Of a stretch of 64,000 bases of DNA, positions 1 to 12,024 are shown piece by piece (within the stretch, counting starts at the first letter, position 1; the number at the start of each line of letters is the position of its first letter). Made by a program: the position numbers and the translations under genes. The notes under the pieces are model-generated. The model was not told the DNA's origin and did not search any database. It saw only the letters and a program-made list of their open reading frames with translations. Source of the DNA: Pyrenopolyporus hunteri (lineage: Eukaryota; Ascomycota; Sordariomycetes; Xylariales; Hypoxylaceae); assembly GCA_902806595.1 (NCBI GenBank), contig CADCXC010000011.1:1054001-1118000 (forward strand), written 5' to 3'.

Positions 1-112
1 TGATATTAACAAAAGCTACAATGGTAGCTTCAACATTTCGAGACAAGTTTGCAACTTATGTGCCCCGCCCAAATACTGGTCTCTAGTAGTCCGTTTCGAC
101 TACCAAGATGCC

Positions 113-954
113 ATGACAGGTGCGGAACCGCTTGCGTTCTATCCCGCGTATTGTTTTCACCTATCACCGACTATTAACAAATGGTGCCCGTTGCGCGCTA
201 TCGATATCCACGGTCTGGAACGTCGACCTGGATTTGAAGGTAAGCTATCAACCTCTTATGAATTCAATAGATCCATCTACCGGATGTATGGATTAACGCT
301 TACTTTATCGAAGGCGACAATGTGTTCTTCACCCTAAACCACCCTATCCGTTGGGTTCGAATTATCGGTGTTGTCGTCGCGATCGATGAATACAATGGCC
401 GCCGAAACTACACGGTTGACGATAGCACCGGAAAGTGTATCGAGTGCTGGATAGACATCCCGAAGCCGGTCCAGAGCCTTCCCCGGAACGAGGCTACCTA
501 CGAAACTGTTACAGCAGTTGCCACCGCCCCAGATCCGCTATCAGATATTGATGTTGGCATGGTTATTGAAGTTAAGGGTAGCACCACTTACTTCCGGGAT
601 GAGATGCATATCAAGATCCAAAAGCTGCAGAAGGTTGGTTCCACGAATCAAGAGGTCCAGTTTTGGAACAAGATTCGCGACTTTCACAAGGATGTGTTGA
701 GCAGACCCTGGGTGTTAGAGGAAAGAGAAGTGCGCCGGTGCAAGAAACAGCATATAGCCGACGTGGACTCTAGGGAGAGGAAGAAGAAAAAGAGACGGTA
801 CATGCTTACCATGGGGAACGATGTCGGGGGTAAGAAGCTTAACACCAAGAGCAGTGAGACCAAGAGCCAATTTTCAGAAAAAGAGCTCCCGACTACCAAG
901 TTAAGGACCCAGAACCCGTGCGCCGACGGCCAGTATAACGCGCTAGGGTTATGA
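113..954 (+). CDS. stn1: CST complex subunit Stn1 (OB-fold telomere-capping protein)
   Basis: The model has two exons, 113-239 and 314-954, with a 74-nt intron (GTAAGC donor, AAG acceptor at 312-313), and gives 255 residues. The join restores the continuous Stn1 signature: YCFHLSPTINKWCPL in exon 1, then GDNVFFTLNHPIRW across the junction, then VVVAIDEYNGRRNYTVDDSTG, the start of the OB-fold. In the family, Stn1 pairs with Ten1 and binds telomeric single-stranded DNA to protect chromosome ends and to regulate polymerase alpha fill-in. The C-terminal third is basic and low in complexity (a KKKKRR run near residue 190), so no winged-helix domain is visible, which fits the short Stn1 of moulds. 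The start at 113 is the first ATG in frame with the conserved N-terminus. The 3' end could hide another intron, because the last 50 residues match no motif I know. Confidence 0.85.
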
Positions 955-2172
955 AGGTATAGGCGACAAATCTCACATTCTCCCCCTCTTTAACCTCGGT
1001 GACGTGTTTGAATCTGTGACAGATCAAGTGGTAGCCAAAAGCCCAACAGGGAGTACTGTAGCTACTGTGATGTGTGCCGTACTACCCCCTACCTGTGTCT
1101 ACCTACTTGTAATTTTCGAAATATTCACATCGCGTATGCCTACCTAAGTTACTAAACGGCTCCTGGTACTGGCAAAGCTTTAGCAATCAGCATTCGAAGT
1201 AACACTCGTCATGATATTTCAATATGATTATTAAAGTGGGCCCACCGAATTTGGGGCGTCGAAGGAGCTGTAACTCTCAAGCGTTCCTTACAATTAAACA
1301 TAAGCATCTATTCGAGAGCGTACCTACATGTATCTACCTAGACGTATGGAGGTAGTTACTTCCTATAATTCAACGTATATTCCTAATGAGTGTTCTGGTC
1401 TTGCAAATATATAGGCAGGAACCATCATTTAGATGTATACAATATGAGAGTTACTACCTATCTCGGTGAGGAAGCAACCATCTAAGGCATATAGGCATAT
1501 TTATTGTTAGGGCTCCATGAAGCCACCCTAATTTGTCCGACGCATCCATCATCATAATATTCCCTACAACTTCATTCTTCCTCTTCACAGACCCTCAAGA
1601 CCTACAACCACCATTCAAACCCGATAAATATCATTTAATTATTTTCTTGTTCCCTAGAATCTCATATCGTATAACTTCGGGCTCATCTCGTTGTACAGCT
1701 GTAGCCTTTCGCTACCCCCGATTCTCATTCCAGTGACTCTTCTAGACTCTTGCTTTCGTGATATTGTCACTTTGGTAGGTCTTCTCACCTTCTATTCAAG
1801 ACAACCCATTCCTCTTGCCTGGGCTCTACACGTCACTCACAATGGGCAACCTTGACTCAACCGTCGCCTGGCACACCAACATCATTCTTGAATATCTCCA
1901 GTCATCCACCATGCCATTGAAGAACACAGAGGGCCTGCCAATATTTATTCATTGGTGTCGCTGTCGAGCTACACCTCGTAGTTTTAAACTATTTCTACTG
2001 CATCTACAGGAGCATCAGTCCGTTAACTCTCCAATACCTCACCTCTTAATACATCATATTACAAGAAGCATCTCGAGTTCAGCGCTGGTTGCTGCGAAGA
2101 CAATTAGACAGGGTCTCAAAGAATGATCGTCAAGAACAACCCCCTTAATCCCTCTCGTTTTCTAGAGCCGCT
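955..2172. other. Intergenic spacer stn1 to GH81 gene
   Basis: This 1.2 kb stretch holds no ORF with recognisable protein character. It contains AT-rich sequence and scattered single TACCTA words, and ends in a C/T-rich leader before the GH81 start, which is probably promoter and 5' UTR. Two ORFs of 67 and 103 codons lie here, but neither has a family signature and both look like chance. Confidence 0.5.
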
Positions 2173-5009
2173 ATGTTGTTGATTTACTGGATACTGACCT
2201 TGGCTCAGGTCCACTTTGGCCTGACTGCCCGACTTTGGTCTCAGAATACTGAAATCAAATCATATCATCAAGGCGGATTCGTAAGACGAGGGCTTTTCCG
2301 GGACGGTCACTCCCCTATTTCTAACCGCCAAGATCCCTACCGAGAGGGTTATCAATCCGCTGCGCCCTTTACGAATTCTACGTCATCGACGACCCATCCG
2401 TCGTCTAGTTGTGAGTCCAATATAACTACCACCATTATCACGGAACCCAAGACTAGTGATAGTGCAGGGAAAACTTCGCTCCAGATTACCACGGCACCAA
2501 CCTCAACCACTAGTTTACTATCTGGATCTGAGGCGAACTCATCAAGCACCTCCACGATGACTCCGTCACCCGCACCATCAGACATATTCGGGACGCCGAT
2601 TGCGACTACTGCGCCTGCACCGTCCTTTACCGTCCGAAAGGACCATCCGGTAATCCGAAAAGGGATAAGTGGTCCGGGCCCGATAGGTACGAACAAGTTC
2701 TACGCCAATTTCTTCCTTGGTAATCAGACTTCACCCACATACGTGCATCCGTATTCAGTGGTTTGGGCCAGTGGTCGAGGAGCTTCGTCCAGCTGGGGTT
2801 TGGCAATCTCGCATACCGAGGCAAACCAGAGAGTATACGGGCAGAAGTCAAACGAGACAGGTGCTGCGAAGTATTTCTTGAATCCCGTTGGTATTTACTC
2901 GCTATGCCTCTCGGCATTAGAACTTGGGCCAAATACCAAGTTGACAACAGACAATCTGTCTTCGCATTCGGCCAACGTCAACTTGCATGCCGACTCCAAA
3001 ACGAAGCCTCTAGTTACATTCCCGTTAGTGCAAGGGATGGGATTCGTTACGGCCATATACAAAGGAGGGACGCCGGTTATCAGTACCGGAGTTTACTTCA
3101 AGACCGTCACAAGATCGCTCAAGGGACCGAAGCCAGGCATGACTAAATACACGTTTTATCTGGAAGACGGCAAAGTATGGCACATATATGCGTATTCGGC
3201 TAAGGGGGACACTTTTGACCTCACCGTCGTCAACAATAAGATGGCCAAAGCTATAAAACCATTCGATGGTATTATCCAGGTTGCCAAAGACCCCGGTAAC
3301 GCCGAGTCAGTAATAGACGCAGCATCCGGTGCATATCCGGTCAATACGACACTTTCCGGTTCAGTATCTGGGTCGAAAGGCACGTACACATTCACCTACC
3401 ACAAGGCGGGTCTCTCAGACGTCAAGCTGCTGATGTATGCTTTGCCTCACCACGTTGACTCTTTTGACGATGCGACATATAAGAGCATCTCGACGGCAAA
3501 GCTACAGACCACTACCAAGGGAATAGCAGTGGGGGTAGTCGCGGATTCGTGGACTATGGTTGAGCCTCACATGCCCGTCTCAATGGGATTCGCTCCCTGG
3601 GACCCCGTTGACGGCGAGAAGAAAACGTTGAAAGATTCAATAATCAACGCAATTAACCCCGTGGCTATTAACGAAACGTCTCAAGACGTGAATCAGCAGT
3701 CGGATCAGAACTCGATGTATTTTGGTGGAAAGGTAAAGTTGCCGGTATCGCGTCGTCGTCTTACTTTGACAGCTCACTAATATTCGCGATAGGCGCTGGC
3801 GAAATTTGCCGCAATCTGCTATACGGCTAATGACTTGCTAAAGAATAAAACGCTAGCCCAGAGCGGTTTGACAAAACTAAAGGCGGCGTTTAGTCGGTTC
3901 GTGGAGAATAGGCAGCAGTTTCCGCTTTACTACGAAAGTAAGTCTTCCACCACTACCCAACCTACCTACCTACCTAGGTATCTGGGGTTTGGGACTAGAC
4001 TGACGTTAGAAGCTGCTTGGGGAGGCCTAGTCTCTTCCGCAACATATCAGACCGGAAATGACGGCGCGGACTTTGGCAATACATTCTACAATGATCACCA
4101 TTTCCACTACGGCTATTTCATATACGCCGCAGCCATCATCGGCTATCTGGATCCTAGCTGGCTTACGAAAGAGAACACCGATTTCGTGAACGCACTGGTC
4201 AGAGACATCGCTAATCCTTCTCCATTGGACAAATACTTCCCTGTCTCGCGCAATTTCGATTGGTATCATGGCCACAGCTGGGCTCATGGCTTATATGAGA
4301 CCTCCGATGGAAAGGTTAGCACATTTCGTAATATGCTCCGGGAACTCGATGACACTAACTATATCTTAGGACCAAGAGTCGAGCTCAGAAGACGCGATGC
4401 ACGCGTATGCTATCAAGATGTGGGGGAGTACAAATAAAAATACTGAGATGGAGGCCCGGTAAGGTGGTTCATTTTAAATATATTTGTCGTTCTGCTAACC
4501 GACGGGTTGCAATTCCACAGAGGTAACCTAATGTTGGCGATCATCGCTCGTTCCCTCAACCAGTACTATCTCTATACGGAAGACAACAAAGTCCAGCCTT
4601 CGGATTTTGTTGGGAATAGGGTAGCCGGGATCTTGTTCGAGAACAAATGCGATCATACTACGTACTTCGGGCCCAATATCGAGTATATCCAAGGCATCCA
4701 TATGCTACCGCTCCTGCCCAGTACGAAGCTTACCCGGCCAGCTAATTTTGTAAGGCAAGAGTGGGCGACGTATTTTGATAAAGGGCGGGCCGACAACGTC
4801 GATGGAGGCTGGAAAGGGATCCTCTACGGTAATCTAGCCACGGTCGACCCCAAGGCTGCGTGGGATTTCTTCACGCGGAGAGATTTCAATCCTATGTGGT
4901 TAGATGGGGGTGCTTCGTTGACGTGGTATCTGGCATACTGCGCAGGTGAGTCACTCTTGAATCCATTCTATAGGTAAGGCGGACTAACGATACTGTAGCT
5001 TTTATGTGA
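2173..5009 (+). CDS. GH81 endo-1,3-beta-glucanase, secreted
   Basis: The exons are 2173-3732, 3793-3937, about 4013-4314 (acceptor 4012; 4009 is also in frame), 4370-4458, 4521-4945 and a short last exon, giving about 843 residues. A hydrophobic signal peptide (MLLIYWILTLAQ) is followed by a Ser/Thr-rich linker to about residue 150 and then the GH81 domain. Diagnostic strings are ALPHHVDSFDD, YNDHHFHYGYF with the catalytic Asp region, FDWYHGHSWAHG, and ESSSEDAM with the catalytic glutamates, which is formed only when the 4315-4369 intron is removed. The enzyme hydrolyses cell-wall 1,3-beta-glucan internally and in fungi serves wall remodelling or autolysis. The 3' end is uncertain. Donor GTGAGT at 4946 with branch GGACTAACGA and the first AG (4998) gives a stop at 5007-5009; reading through gives a stop at 4977, and acceptor 5026 gives one at 5106. 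Confidence 0.85.
3959..3981. repeat. TACC microsatellite with CCTAGG centre inside a GH81 intron
   Basis: The second GH81 intron contains a run of CTAC units ending in CCTAGGTA. It is one copy of the dispersed TACC/GGTA family seen across the window. The intron length stays a multiple of three, so retention would not shift the frame. Confidence 0.7.
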
Positions 5010-7371
5010 CAGGTTCACTGGTATAGGTAATGGCTTCTACGCGGGATGTGACGACTCACCGGATGAGCGGGGGAGAAATACATGGACATATCGAAAAGGC
5101 AGATGACCCATTTAGATACTGTCTATCAGTATGAATAATGATTATGACTAGAGCATGGAATTTGGAATAGAGTCGACAATACATAACTAGATTGCATGTA
5201 TAGGAGTGTTACCGGTATACCTTAGGTACAAGTATCGGCTTCCGAAAGCCTCTTATTGCATTTTCACGCCTTTTACGTATAGCTGAAACTACTATGGTAG
5301 GTACTCGTACAGTGCTCACGGTGGCTTAGACGTCAAATTTGATTTCAAGTGTCCGAGATATTAGCGTGACCGCCGTAGGTTACGAGGCCGTATATTAAGG
5401 GCTTCCTCGGCGTGTAATTATTCTCCTTTTTTTGCTCCTCATCTGAATCCTGCTAGGTGCTGTAGGTCGGAAACAAACAGCTATCCCCGTAGTTATTTGT
5501 GTAATGTTGGTTACGTATTGTACCTACCTGGGTACCTAAGCTCACCGTTGAAGGCCCCATGCGCGAATTTCAGCCAATGACGTTTAGACTAGGCGGGCCT
5601 ACAGGGGTAGACATCATAATCGATATACTATGTATACACGCAGGGCGAACAGTAGATTGTTGTTTATCCTCCTATTGGCCCCGATGGGATGATTTGTTCT
5701 TCACAGGTTAAAATATGCTTATCTTGACATAACTGCCTTTCTGTACGTATAGATGTAGTGATAGATGATTATAACAATAGGTGGTTATGTACGTAAGTAT
5801 GTATATAATACGTGGTGTAACTACCTACCTAGGTAGGTAGGAGGCCTCACTTTGAAAAGTCCTACAAGGTTGCGAATTACGTCGAGTTTCACGGCATCGC
5901 ATGTACTGTAGCTCAGCCACACTTGGCAAATCTATCACCTCCTATGGCGTACATATTTGCAGCTTTGGCGCTTCGTCAATTGGTGCTTTTGCCCAAGCCA
6001 TTGGTGCGGATACTTTTCTTAATTATTGCCGTACGTACTCTCCACTCTAGCTTCGGATGGTCTGGGACGATCAATTGCACTAGATCGATCTATTCGGAGT
6101 TCTAGGATTGGATTGTGTTGTACGTACCTATACTTACCTAGGTAGATAATTTGGTTGTCCTGTAAAAGATTTGACTTGACGATTGGGACTTGGGGAATTG
6201 GAGGTAAGAACCTGAGAGGTCCGAGCTCTTTTTGCTGTCGGTACTTATGCTTTCATATAGTGTATGTGCCTGTCGTATGCAAGTGCCTACCTAGGTTGGA
6301 CATACCTTACGTACATGTATCCATCAAGATTCCATCAAATCCTTGTGTTGCCCTCAGAGCTCCCGCCACGTTTTGTCACAGTGTGCGTCCCTCCCGGTGG
6401 AGTAAGCCCACCTTTTTAAGTTAGACGTTGCATCCCCCAAGTTTCCAATTGGCGAAACGGACGACGTCAACACCCGCATGGTTTCGCATGGTTCGACGAA
6501 GGGGAGAGAAAGAGCAAGCACGATGAGATAAATGAGCAGTACATCAGACTAGGGCCCCTAAGAAGCACCTGTAACGAAGGGCAGCTCAATTCATTCGACA
6601 GGGTTTTTATCTTGGCAGACTTCAAAATCTGCCTGCTGATTCTTCCCGATCGTCCCAATACCAAGAATCCAAGAATCCAAGATCGAAGACACGCGCGACG
6701 GTAAGCCAGGAACAGGATCAATTACCGAATAGGCTACGGAATACATACGCACATGCTAATGTACCCTAATACATAAGCCGTACCTACCTAACCCGTATAT
6801 ACATCGAATACCTTGACTCGGCGACGGTCATCATCAAACTAAGGCCTCAATCCGCGTTTCTGGGCGTAACACGGTTCCCTTTTAGCAATTTAGTCAAGTC
6901 CCCCTTTGGTTCAAGAGCAGCAAGGGAAGGAGAACAAAGGGTTCTCGCTCGATCAACCTTACCCAGTCACTTACTGCATGCGCCTCGTTGCCTCACGCCG
7001 CCCCGATTTCTGCACCTTGGTAACTTTTCGGTTCTAATCTGCGTTACTTTCGGAGAAACCCCCAAGCTCACTTAGAAATCTCTTCCCAATGGTGTGTAAG
7101 TAGCTAGATCTTTTTTTTGCGATTATACCTTACCGACCTAACCTACCCAATTTAATTGACACACCCAATTGCTGATTACAGCCTTTATCTGACCCTTCCC
7201 TCCCTCCCTCAACCAACCCTCGCCTTTCCCGACGGCTCCCTGGATTCCTAACCTCTGCACCGTCCCGTACTGCTTTCGCCCGGAGTACCTAAATGCGGTG
7301 GTCGCTGCCGTGGAAACCCTGATCTTCCGAGCAAACCTAGAGATCTTGCCGTTGGCTAACCATGACGCGTG
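5010..7371. other. Long intergenic spacer, AT-rich, with CCTAGG-centred repeats
   Basis: No gene is recognised in these 2.4 kb. Copies of the TACCTAGGTA family occur near 5821-5841, 6133-6145 and 6291. The last 450 bases become C/T-rich, as expected for a promoter and leader of the following exchanger gene. The ORFs at 6155-6424 and 6467-6721 have no family signature. Confidence 0.5.
5821..5841. repeat. CCTAGG-centred TACC/GGTA palindrome
   Basis: Two CTAC units, then CCTAGG, then GGTA units make a near-perfect palindrome of about 20 bp. It is one of at least fifteen similar intergenic copies in this window. Confidence 0.75.
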
Positions 7372-9224
7372 ATGATGGATCGCGTTCTAGCTAGCTTACC
7401 GAGTTTCCAAACCCGAGTCCGTAAGACCGTGACGGGCTTCTCCCATATACACGAAAATGGGGGGCCGCATGAGGGTACGCCTTTGTTGAACAACGGCCAC
7501 ATCTACCAGAACGGCCATGCTCACCACCACGGGCACGGCGGAGCATGGGAATTCTTCTTCAACGCACAGCGCACCCCTGGCACCGATAATCCGAAACCAT
7601 GGGTCAAATATCCGGCGCATGTCTGGCATGTTACGAAGGCCACTTTACTGAGTAGTATGTATAGCAAACAAACGAGCCTGGGGCGTCGCATGGATATGTT
7701 GCTAAGTGATACTGATAGGCCCGGTTAACATCCTTCTCTTCGCCGTGCCAATTGGTATCGTTGCTGGTCAAACTGGTTGGGATCCAGTCGCCGTCTTCGT
7801 CCTTAATTTTTTCGCCATCATCCCGCTTGCAGCCGTGCTCTCATTCGCGACTGAGGAGATATCGGTAAAGCTGGGCGAGGCTCTGGGCGGCTTACTCAAT
7901 GCTACATTTGGCAATGCTGTGGAGTTGATTGTAAATTGGCCCCCAACCCGACATCACTTGCATGGCCCTTTTATTGACCACTCCCCCTGCAGGTTAGCAT
8001 AATTGCACTAAGAGACAGACAAATCGAGGTTGTCAAGTCGTCCATGATTGGCTCGGTCCTATCTAATCTACTACTCGTCATGGGCATGTGTTTCTTCTTT
8101 GGCGGCATCGCCAATATGAGAGACGAAGAAGGCCATGGTCAGGAGCAGTCCTTCCAGAGTATCACCGCCCAGACGACAGCTTCTCTGATGACTTTATCTG
8201 CTGCCTCTATGGTCCTACCTGGAACCGTGAGAATCCTCTTTCCCTTTGATGAAGCCTGGATAAATGTTAACATCTGAGATTTTAGTTATTCATGATCATA
8301 AATCAATACAAAGGAGATGACAAGGAGGAACGAAACCATATTGTGCTCTCGCTTTCCCGCGGTACCGCCATCATCTTACTACTTCTTTATGTCCTCTATC
8401 TATGGTTCCAACTGAGAACGCACCATAAATTATTCAGCGCTGAGGCAGAACCGGCGCAGAACGAAACCCAGCTTCCAGCCGAGGCTGCCGCCGATCATAT
8501 CCGACCAGTTGCTCAAGGACATAATGAGGAAGAGGAAGAGGAAGACCATATGAGCCCGTGGTCTGCTGGCGCGGTCCTTATCGTCACGACTATTCTGGTC
8601 TCTATCTGCGCGGATTATCTCGTAGAAAGCATAGATTCCCTGGTGGAGCGCGCCCATATCAGTAGGAGCTTCATTGGTCTAATTCTAATCCCTATCGTGG
8701 GCAACGCGGCGGAACACGTTACAGCTGTTGTAGTGGCAATCAAGAACAAAATGGACCTTGTAAGAGACCTCCCCAAATCATCCGGTAGAATAATGCTTAC
8801 ATGTGTCTTAGGCTATGGGTGTCGCTATAGGCTCTAGCATCCAAATTGCCTTGTTCGTGACACCATTCCTCGTTATCCTCGGATGGATTATGGATAGGGA
8901 GATGGACTTGCATTTTGAGACCTGTAAATCGCGCCTGATTCTATTTGTTGTCCTCGTTACTAACTTCACCTAGTTGAAACTGTCTCGTTCGCGCTGGCCG
9001 TACTCGTCGTAATTTATACAGTCCAAGATGGGAAGTCCAATTACCTCGAGGGCGCAATGGTAATGTTTCCGATTCTTGTTAGTGTTGGGTATTAGTACTA
9101 ACATTGTGCTCAGTTAATGGCCCTCTATGTTATCATCGCCCTGGCCTTCTTTGTTACTCCTAGCCAGTATTTCAGCACGGACTGGGTCGCTGGTAAGCTT
9201 AGCAGTATGGTCGGATCGACGTAA
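7372..9224 (+). CDS. vcx1: Vacuolar Ca2+/H+ exchanger (CAX/Vcx1 family)
   Basis: Seven exons (7372-7654, 7719-7930, 7993-8226, 8286-8759, 8812-8923, 8974-9059, 9114-9224) join in frame to 503 residues. Both halves carry the cation-exchanger signature: GNAVELIVSIIALR in the first half and GNAAEHVTAVVVA in the second. The conserved glutamate in each GNxxE motif forms the Ca2+ site. Hydrophobic segments fit about eleven membrane helices, with an acidic loop (NEEEEEEDHM) between the halves. The cytosolic N-terminus is His-rich (HAHHHGHGG). In fungi this family loads Ca2+ into the vacuole using the proton gradient and acts downstream of calcineurin. The start at 7372 is the first ATG of the open frame; the ATG at 7362 reads into a stop. 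The last exon ends at a stop just past a GTAAGC sequence at 9193, so an alternative C-terminus is possible. Confidence 0.9.
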
Positions 9225-10161
9225 TATTTCCCTTTTAATGAAGCCACTCTCTGAGAATAGACAACCTCTGCGATAGCTTGTGGTCTTATTTTCAATTTGC
9301 CTAACGCATAGCCAGTTGGTATATGCTAACGGTTAGCGTACGGTTTACAAGAACTTCTGGAACCGATGCCTCCATGTCTGTAGTTAGATAGTCGTCTACG
9401 TAAGGCAGGCTACCTCCTTTTTTCACTTTTTTTATGTCTGTTTTATGTCCAAGGGTATATTCGTGTATTACTAGTAGGGTTGGGTCGAGGTGAGAAAAAG
9501 GGATTCAGGCGCAAGGTGCTAACCAGGAGCGTAGTAAGACATGTTACCGGGACACAAGATACCTAGGTAGACGAGTATTTAGAAAAAGAAATAGGGGTCC
9601 ATTATATCGAGTATTACATCCGCACAGACGATAGGTGCGACCGTATCTTTATCAGCCGTGTTTCCGTCGTATGTAAGGTACCGTTCCTGTGTGTAACCTG
9701 AAGCTATCCACAACTATCCGGTACCACCTAATCTACCTAGGTAGGTAGGTAGGTAGGTACCAGTAATTGGGGTAACTTCATCCCGGCTCATTCTCGGCTT
9801 TCCCTTGATCAATAGTGGAGCTTTACTTGACGCGGGGTTGGAGGGGTACCTAGCTGTAACAAAACGTCATTATTTTGTCGCATTGTTGGCCGCATCTGTT
9901 CCTTGCTGTACAATACAATACATAGCCCTTTTCACGAATACATTTATGCAGTTAAGGTGGGCATTTTTCTCAGCAAAGGGTAGAACAACTCTCCCGCTAT
10001 ATGTTTTGCCTCCGTGTCTTTATAGAATAACACCACAAACGTTTGTATTCCGACAACCTACCCAATTCATAGGTAAGGCGATTTATATATCTTAGTTGAC
10101 CTCCGCTTGTAAATTTACTAATTCTTGCGGCTGTATAGACACTTGGCGCACATTCGCAACA
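9225..10161. other. Intergenic spacer with GGTA array
   Basis: No gene is seen. The region includes a CCTAGG-centred GGTA run at 9733-9761 and a second short copy at 9560-9570. The ORFs at 9805-10095 and 9997-10284 (minus) show no recognisable product; the second overlaps the start of the glyoxalase gene. Confidence 0.5.
9733..9761. repeat. (GGTA)n microsatellite with CCTAGG centre
   Basis: CTACCTAGG is followed by five GGTA-type units and GGTACC. It is one of the longer simple copies of the dispersed family. Confidence 0.8.
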
Positions 10162-11532
10162 ATGGCGACAACTACAGATACAAATAAATACAAATTCAAC
10201 CACTCGATGTAAGACTTGAGATACCCCATTCCAAGAGCTGGCCAGGTAGCTAACGTATCCCAGGATCCGAGTGAAAGATCCCAAGGCGTCCAGTATGGCT
10301 TTTACTACATATATCCCATACCCCTCCCTCCTCCATTCTATAAGCGCTGACTAACGATTCTGCCCTACTTACCGCTGTATATAGTCAAGTTCTACGAATT
10401 CCTAGGTATGAGCGTGGTGAAGCACCTGCAGTTCCCGGAGAACAAGTTCGACCTGTACTTCCTGGGGTACGACAGCCCCCAGGCGCTCTCGCACGGCAAC
10501 AGCACGTTCGACCGGCAGGGGCTGATCGAGCTGACGCACAACTACGGCACCGAGGACGACCCGAACTACAAGGTGAACAACGGCAACGTCGAGCCCCATC
10601 GCGGCTTCGGCCACGTCTGCATCGCCGTCGACCACATCCTGCCCGCCTGCAAGCGCATCGAGGACGCCGGGTACAGGTTCCAGAAGAAGCTCACCGATGG
10701 CCGCATGAAGAATATCGCCTTCGCGCTCGATCCGGATGGCTACTGGGTCGAGATTATTAGCTTGAGGCCGGGCTCTAAGGGCGCTGATGACCCCGAGGAG
10801 CAGGCTGCTGTCGGCACGGACCCTAAGACGTATCGCATGGTAAGGCCGTTGTCGCTTCCCCAGCCCCTAACCCCTGGCCCCCTTTCCTTTCTTACGCGAG
10901 ACGAAGAGTAAACGAGCGAGTTAGTGAGTGAGTGAGTGAGTGAAGAAGTGACTAACAAAAAGGGCTGCGGGGACAGAACCACACGATGATCCGTGTCAAG
11001 GATGCCGAGAAATCTCTCAAGTTCTACCAGGAGGTGCTAGGCATGAGCCTGCTCCGCACGGCAGAGCAGCCCGCCGCCGGGTTCAACCTGTACTTCCTCG
11101 GATACCCCGGCGACAAGGGGGTGCCGGAGAACGGGTTCACGGCCGAGTACGAGGGCCTGCTGGAGCTGACGTGGAACTACGGCACCGAGAAGGACGAGAA
11201 GTTCAAGTACCACGACGGGAACTCGGAGCCCCAGGGGTTCGGGCATATCTGTGAGTATTCTATTTCATTTTATTTTGCTCTCCTTTTCCCAAGTTTAGGG
11301 AGATAGGGGGAGGGTTAGAGATGCTTTTGAGAACTAACGAAGTTGGCGTGAAAAAGGCGTTTCGGTGGATAACCTCGACGCGGCGTGCGCTAGATTCGAG
11401 AGCCTGAATACCAACTGGAAGAAGCGCCTCACGGAAGGCCGCATGAAGAACGTCGCTTTCCTGCTTGACCCTGACGGATACTGGGTCGAGATCGTGCAGA
11501 ATGAGCGTTACTCCGGAAAGGAGAACTTCTAG
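10162..11532 (+). CDS. glo1: Glyoxalase I (lactoylglutathione lyase), two-domain
   Basis: Five exons (10162-10208, 10264-10292, 10385-10839, 10977-11250, 11357-11532) give 326 residues, the usual size of the fused fungal enzyme. It isomerises the methylglyoxal-glutathione hemithioacetal to S-lactoylglutathione in the cytosol. Each half repeats the same four metal-ligand blocks: NHSMIRVKDP or NHTMIRVKDA (His), GLIELTHNYGTE or GLLELTWNYGTE (Glu), GFGHVCIAVD or GFGHICVSVD (His), and DPDGYWVEI (Glu). Exon 2 is only 29 nt and is needed to restore MIRVKDPKAS-IKFYEFLGMS. Intron 3 contains a GTGA microsatellite, and branch sites CTAAC are visible in introns 1 to 3. Third codon positions are strongly G/C in exons 3 and 4 compared with the flanks. 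The gene is convergent with the MFS gene on its right. Confidence 0.93.
10921..10945 (+). repeat. (GTGA)n microsatellite in glyoxalase intron 3
   Basis: Five or six GTGA units lie inside the 137-nt intron 10840-10976, upstream of the branch site GTGACTAAC. Length change here would alter only the intron. Confidence 0.8.
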
Positions 11533-12024
11533 ACCGTAGCTGCGATATGATGTGATGTGGGTGATAGCAGGATCATGACTGTTATCTTTGTAAGTCATCA
11601 AGTGTAGTTTTAGCATAGATGGCATGTTAGCTGATAACTAATGAGATTAGAGTGAAGTCGAGCGGGCAGGGGAAACGAATTAACGAATTAGTACCTGGCT
11701 TAGACACTTACCCCATTGACTCTAATACAATATTATTCAATACCATCGTAAATTCGCTCTTGGAAACCTATTTCTAATATAAGTAGGTTGGTCGATTCGT
11801 TTTACCCTATAGAGGATAATATATAGTGTTAGGGGTAATTGAATCGGTGTGGATCTATAGTAAAAGTAGAGTGCTTGAGAAGAGATGGTAACTTGGGGCT
11901 CCACGGTTATATACCCCTAGGCGTCTAATATATGCAAGTTCGGGTTTCCGTCTGTAGCGCTGCGTCACCGGTCCATCAAGGTCCTCGCCACGCTACCGCC
12001 TCGCCGTCCCGAGCCAACACATGT
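11533..12024. other. Convergent 3' spacer
   Basis: These 492 bases lie between two gene 3' ends and hold no coding signal or repeat that I can see. Confidence 0.5.
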
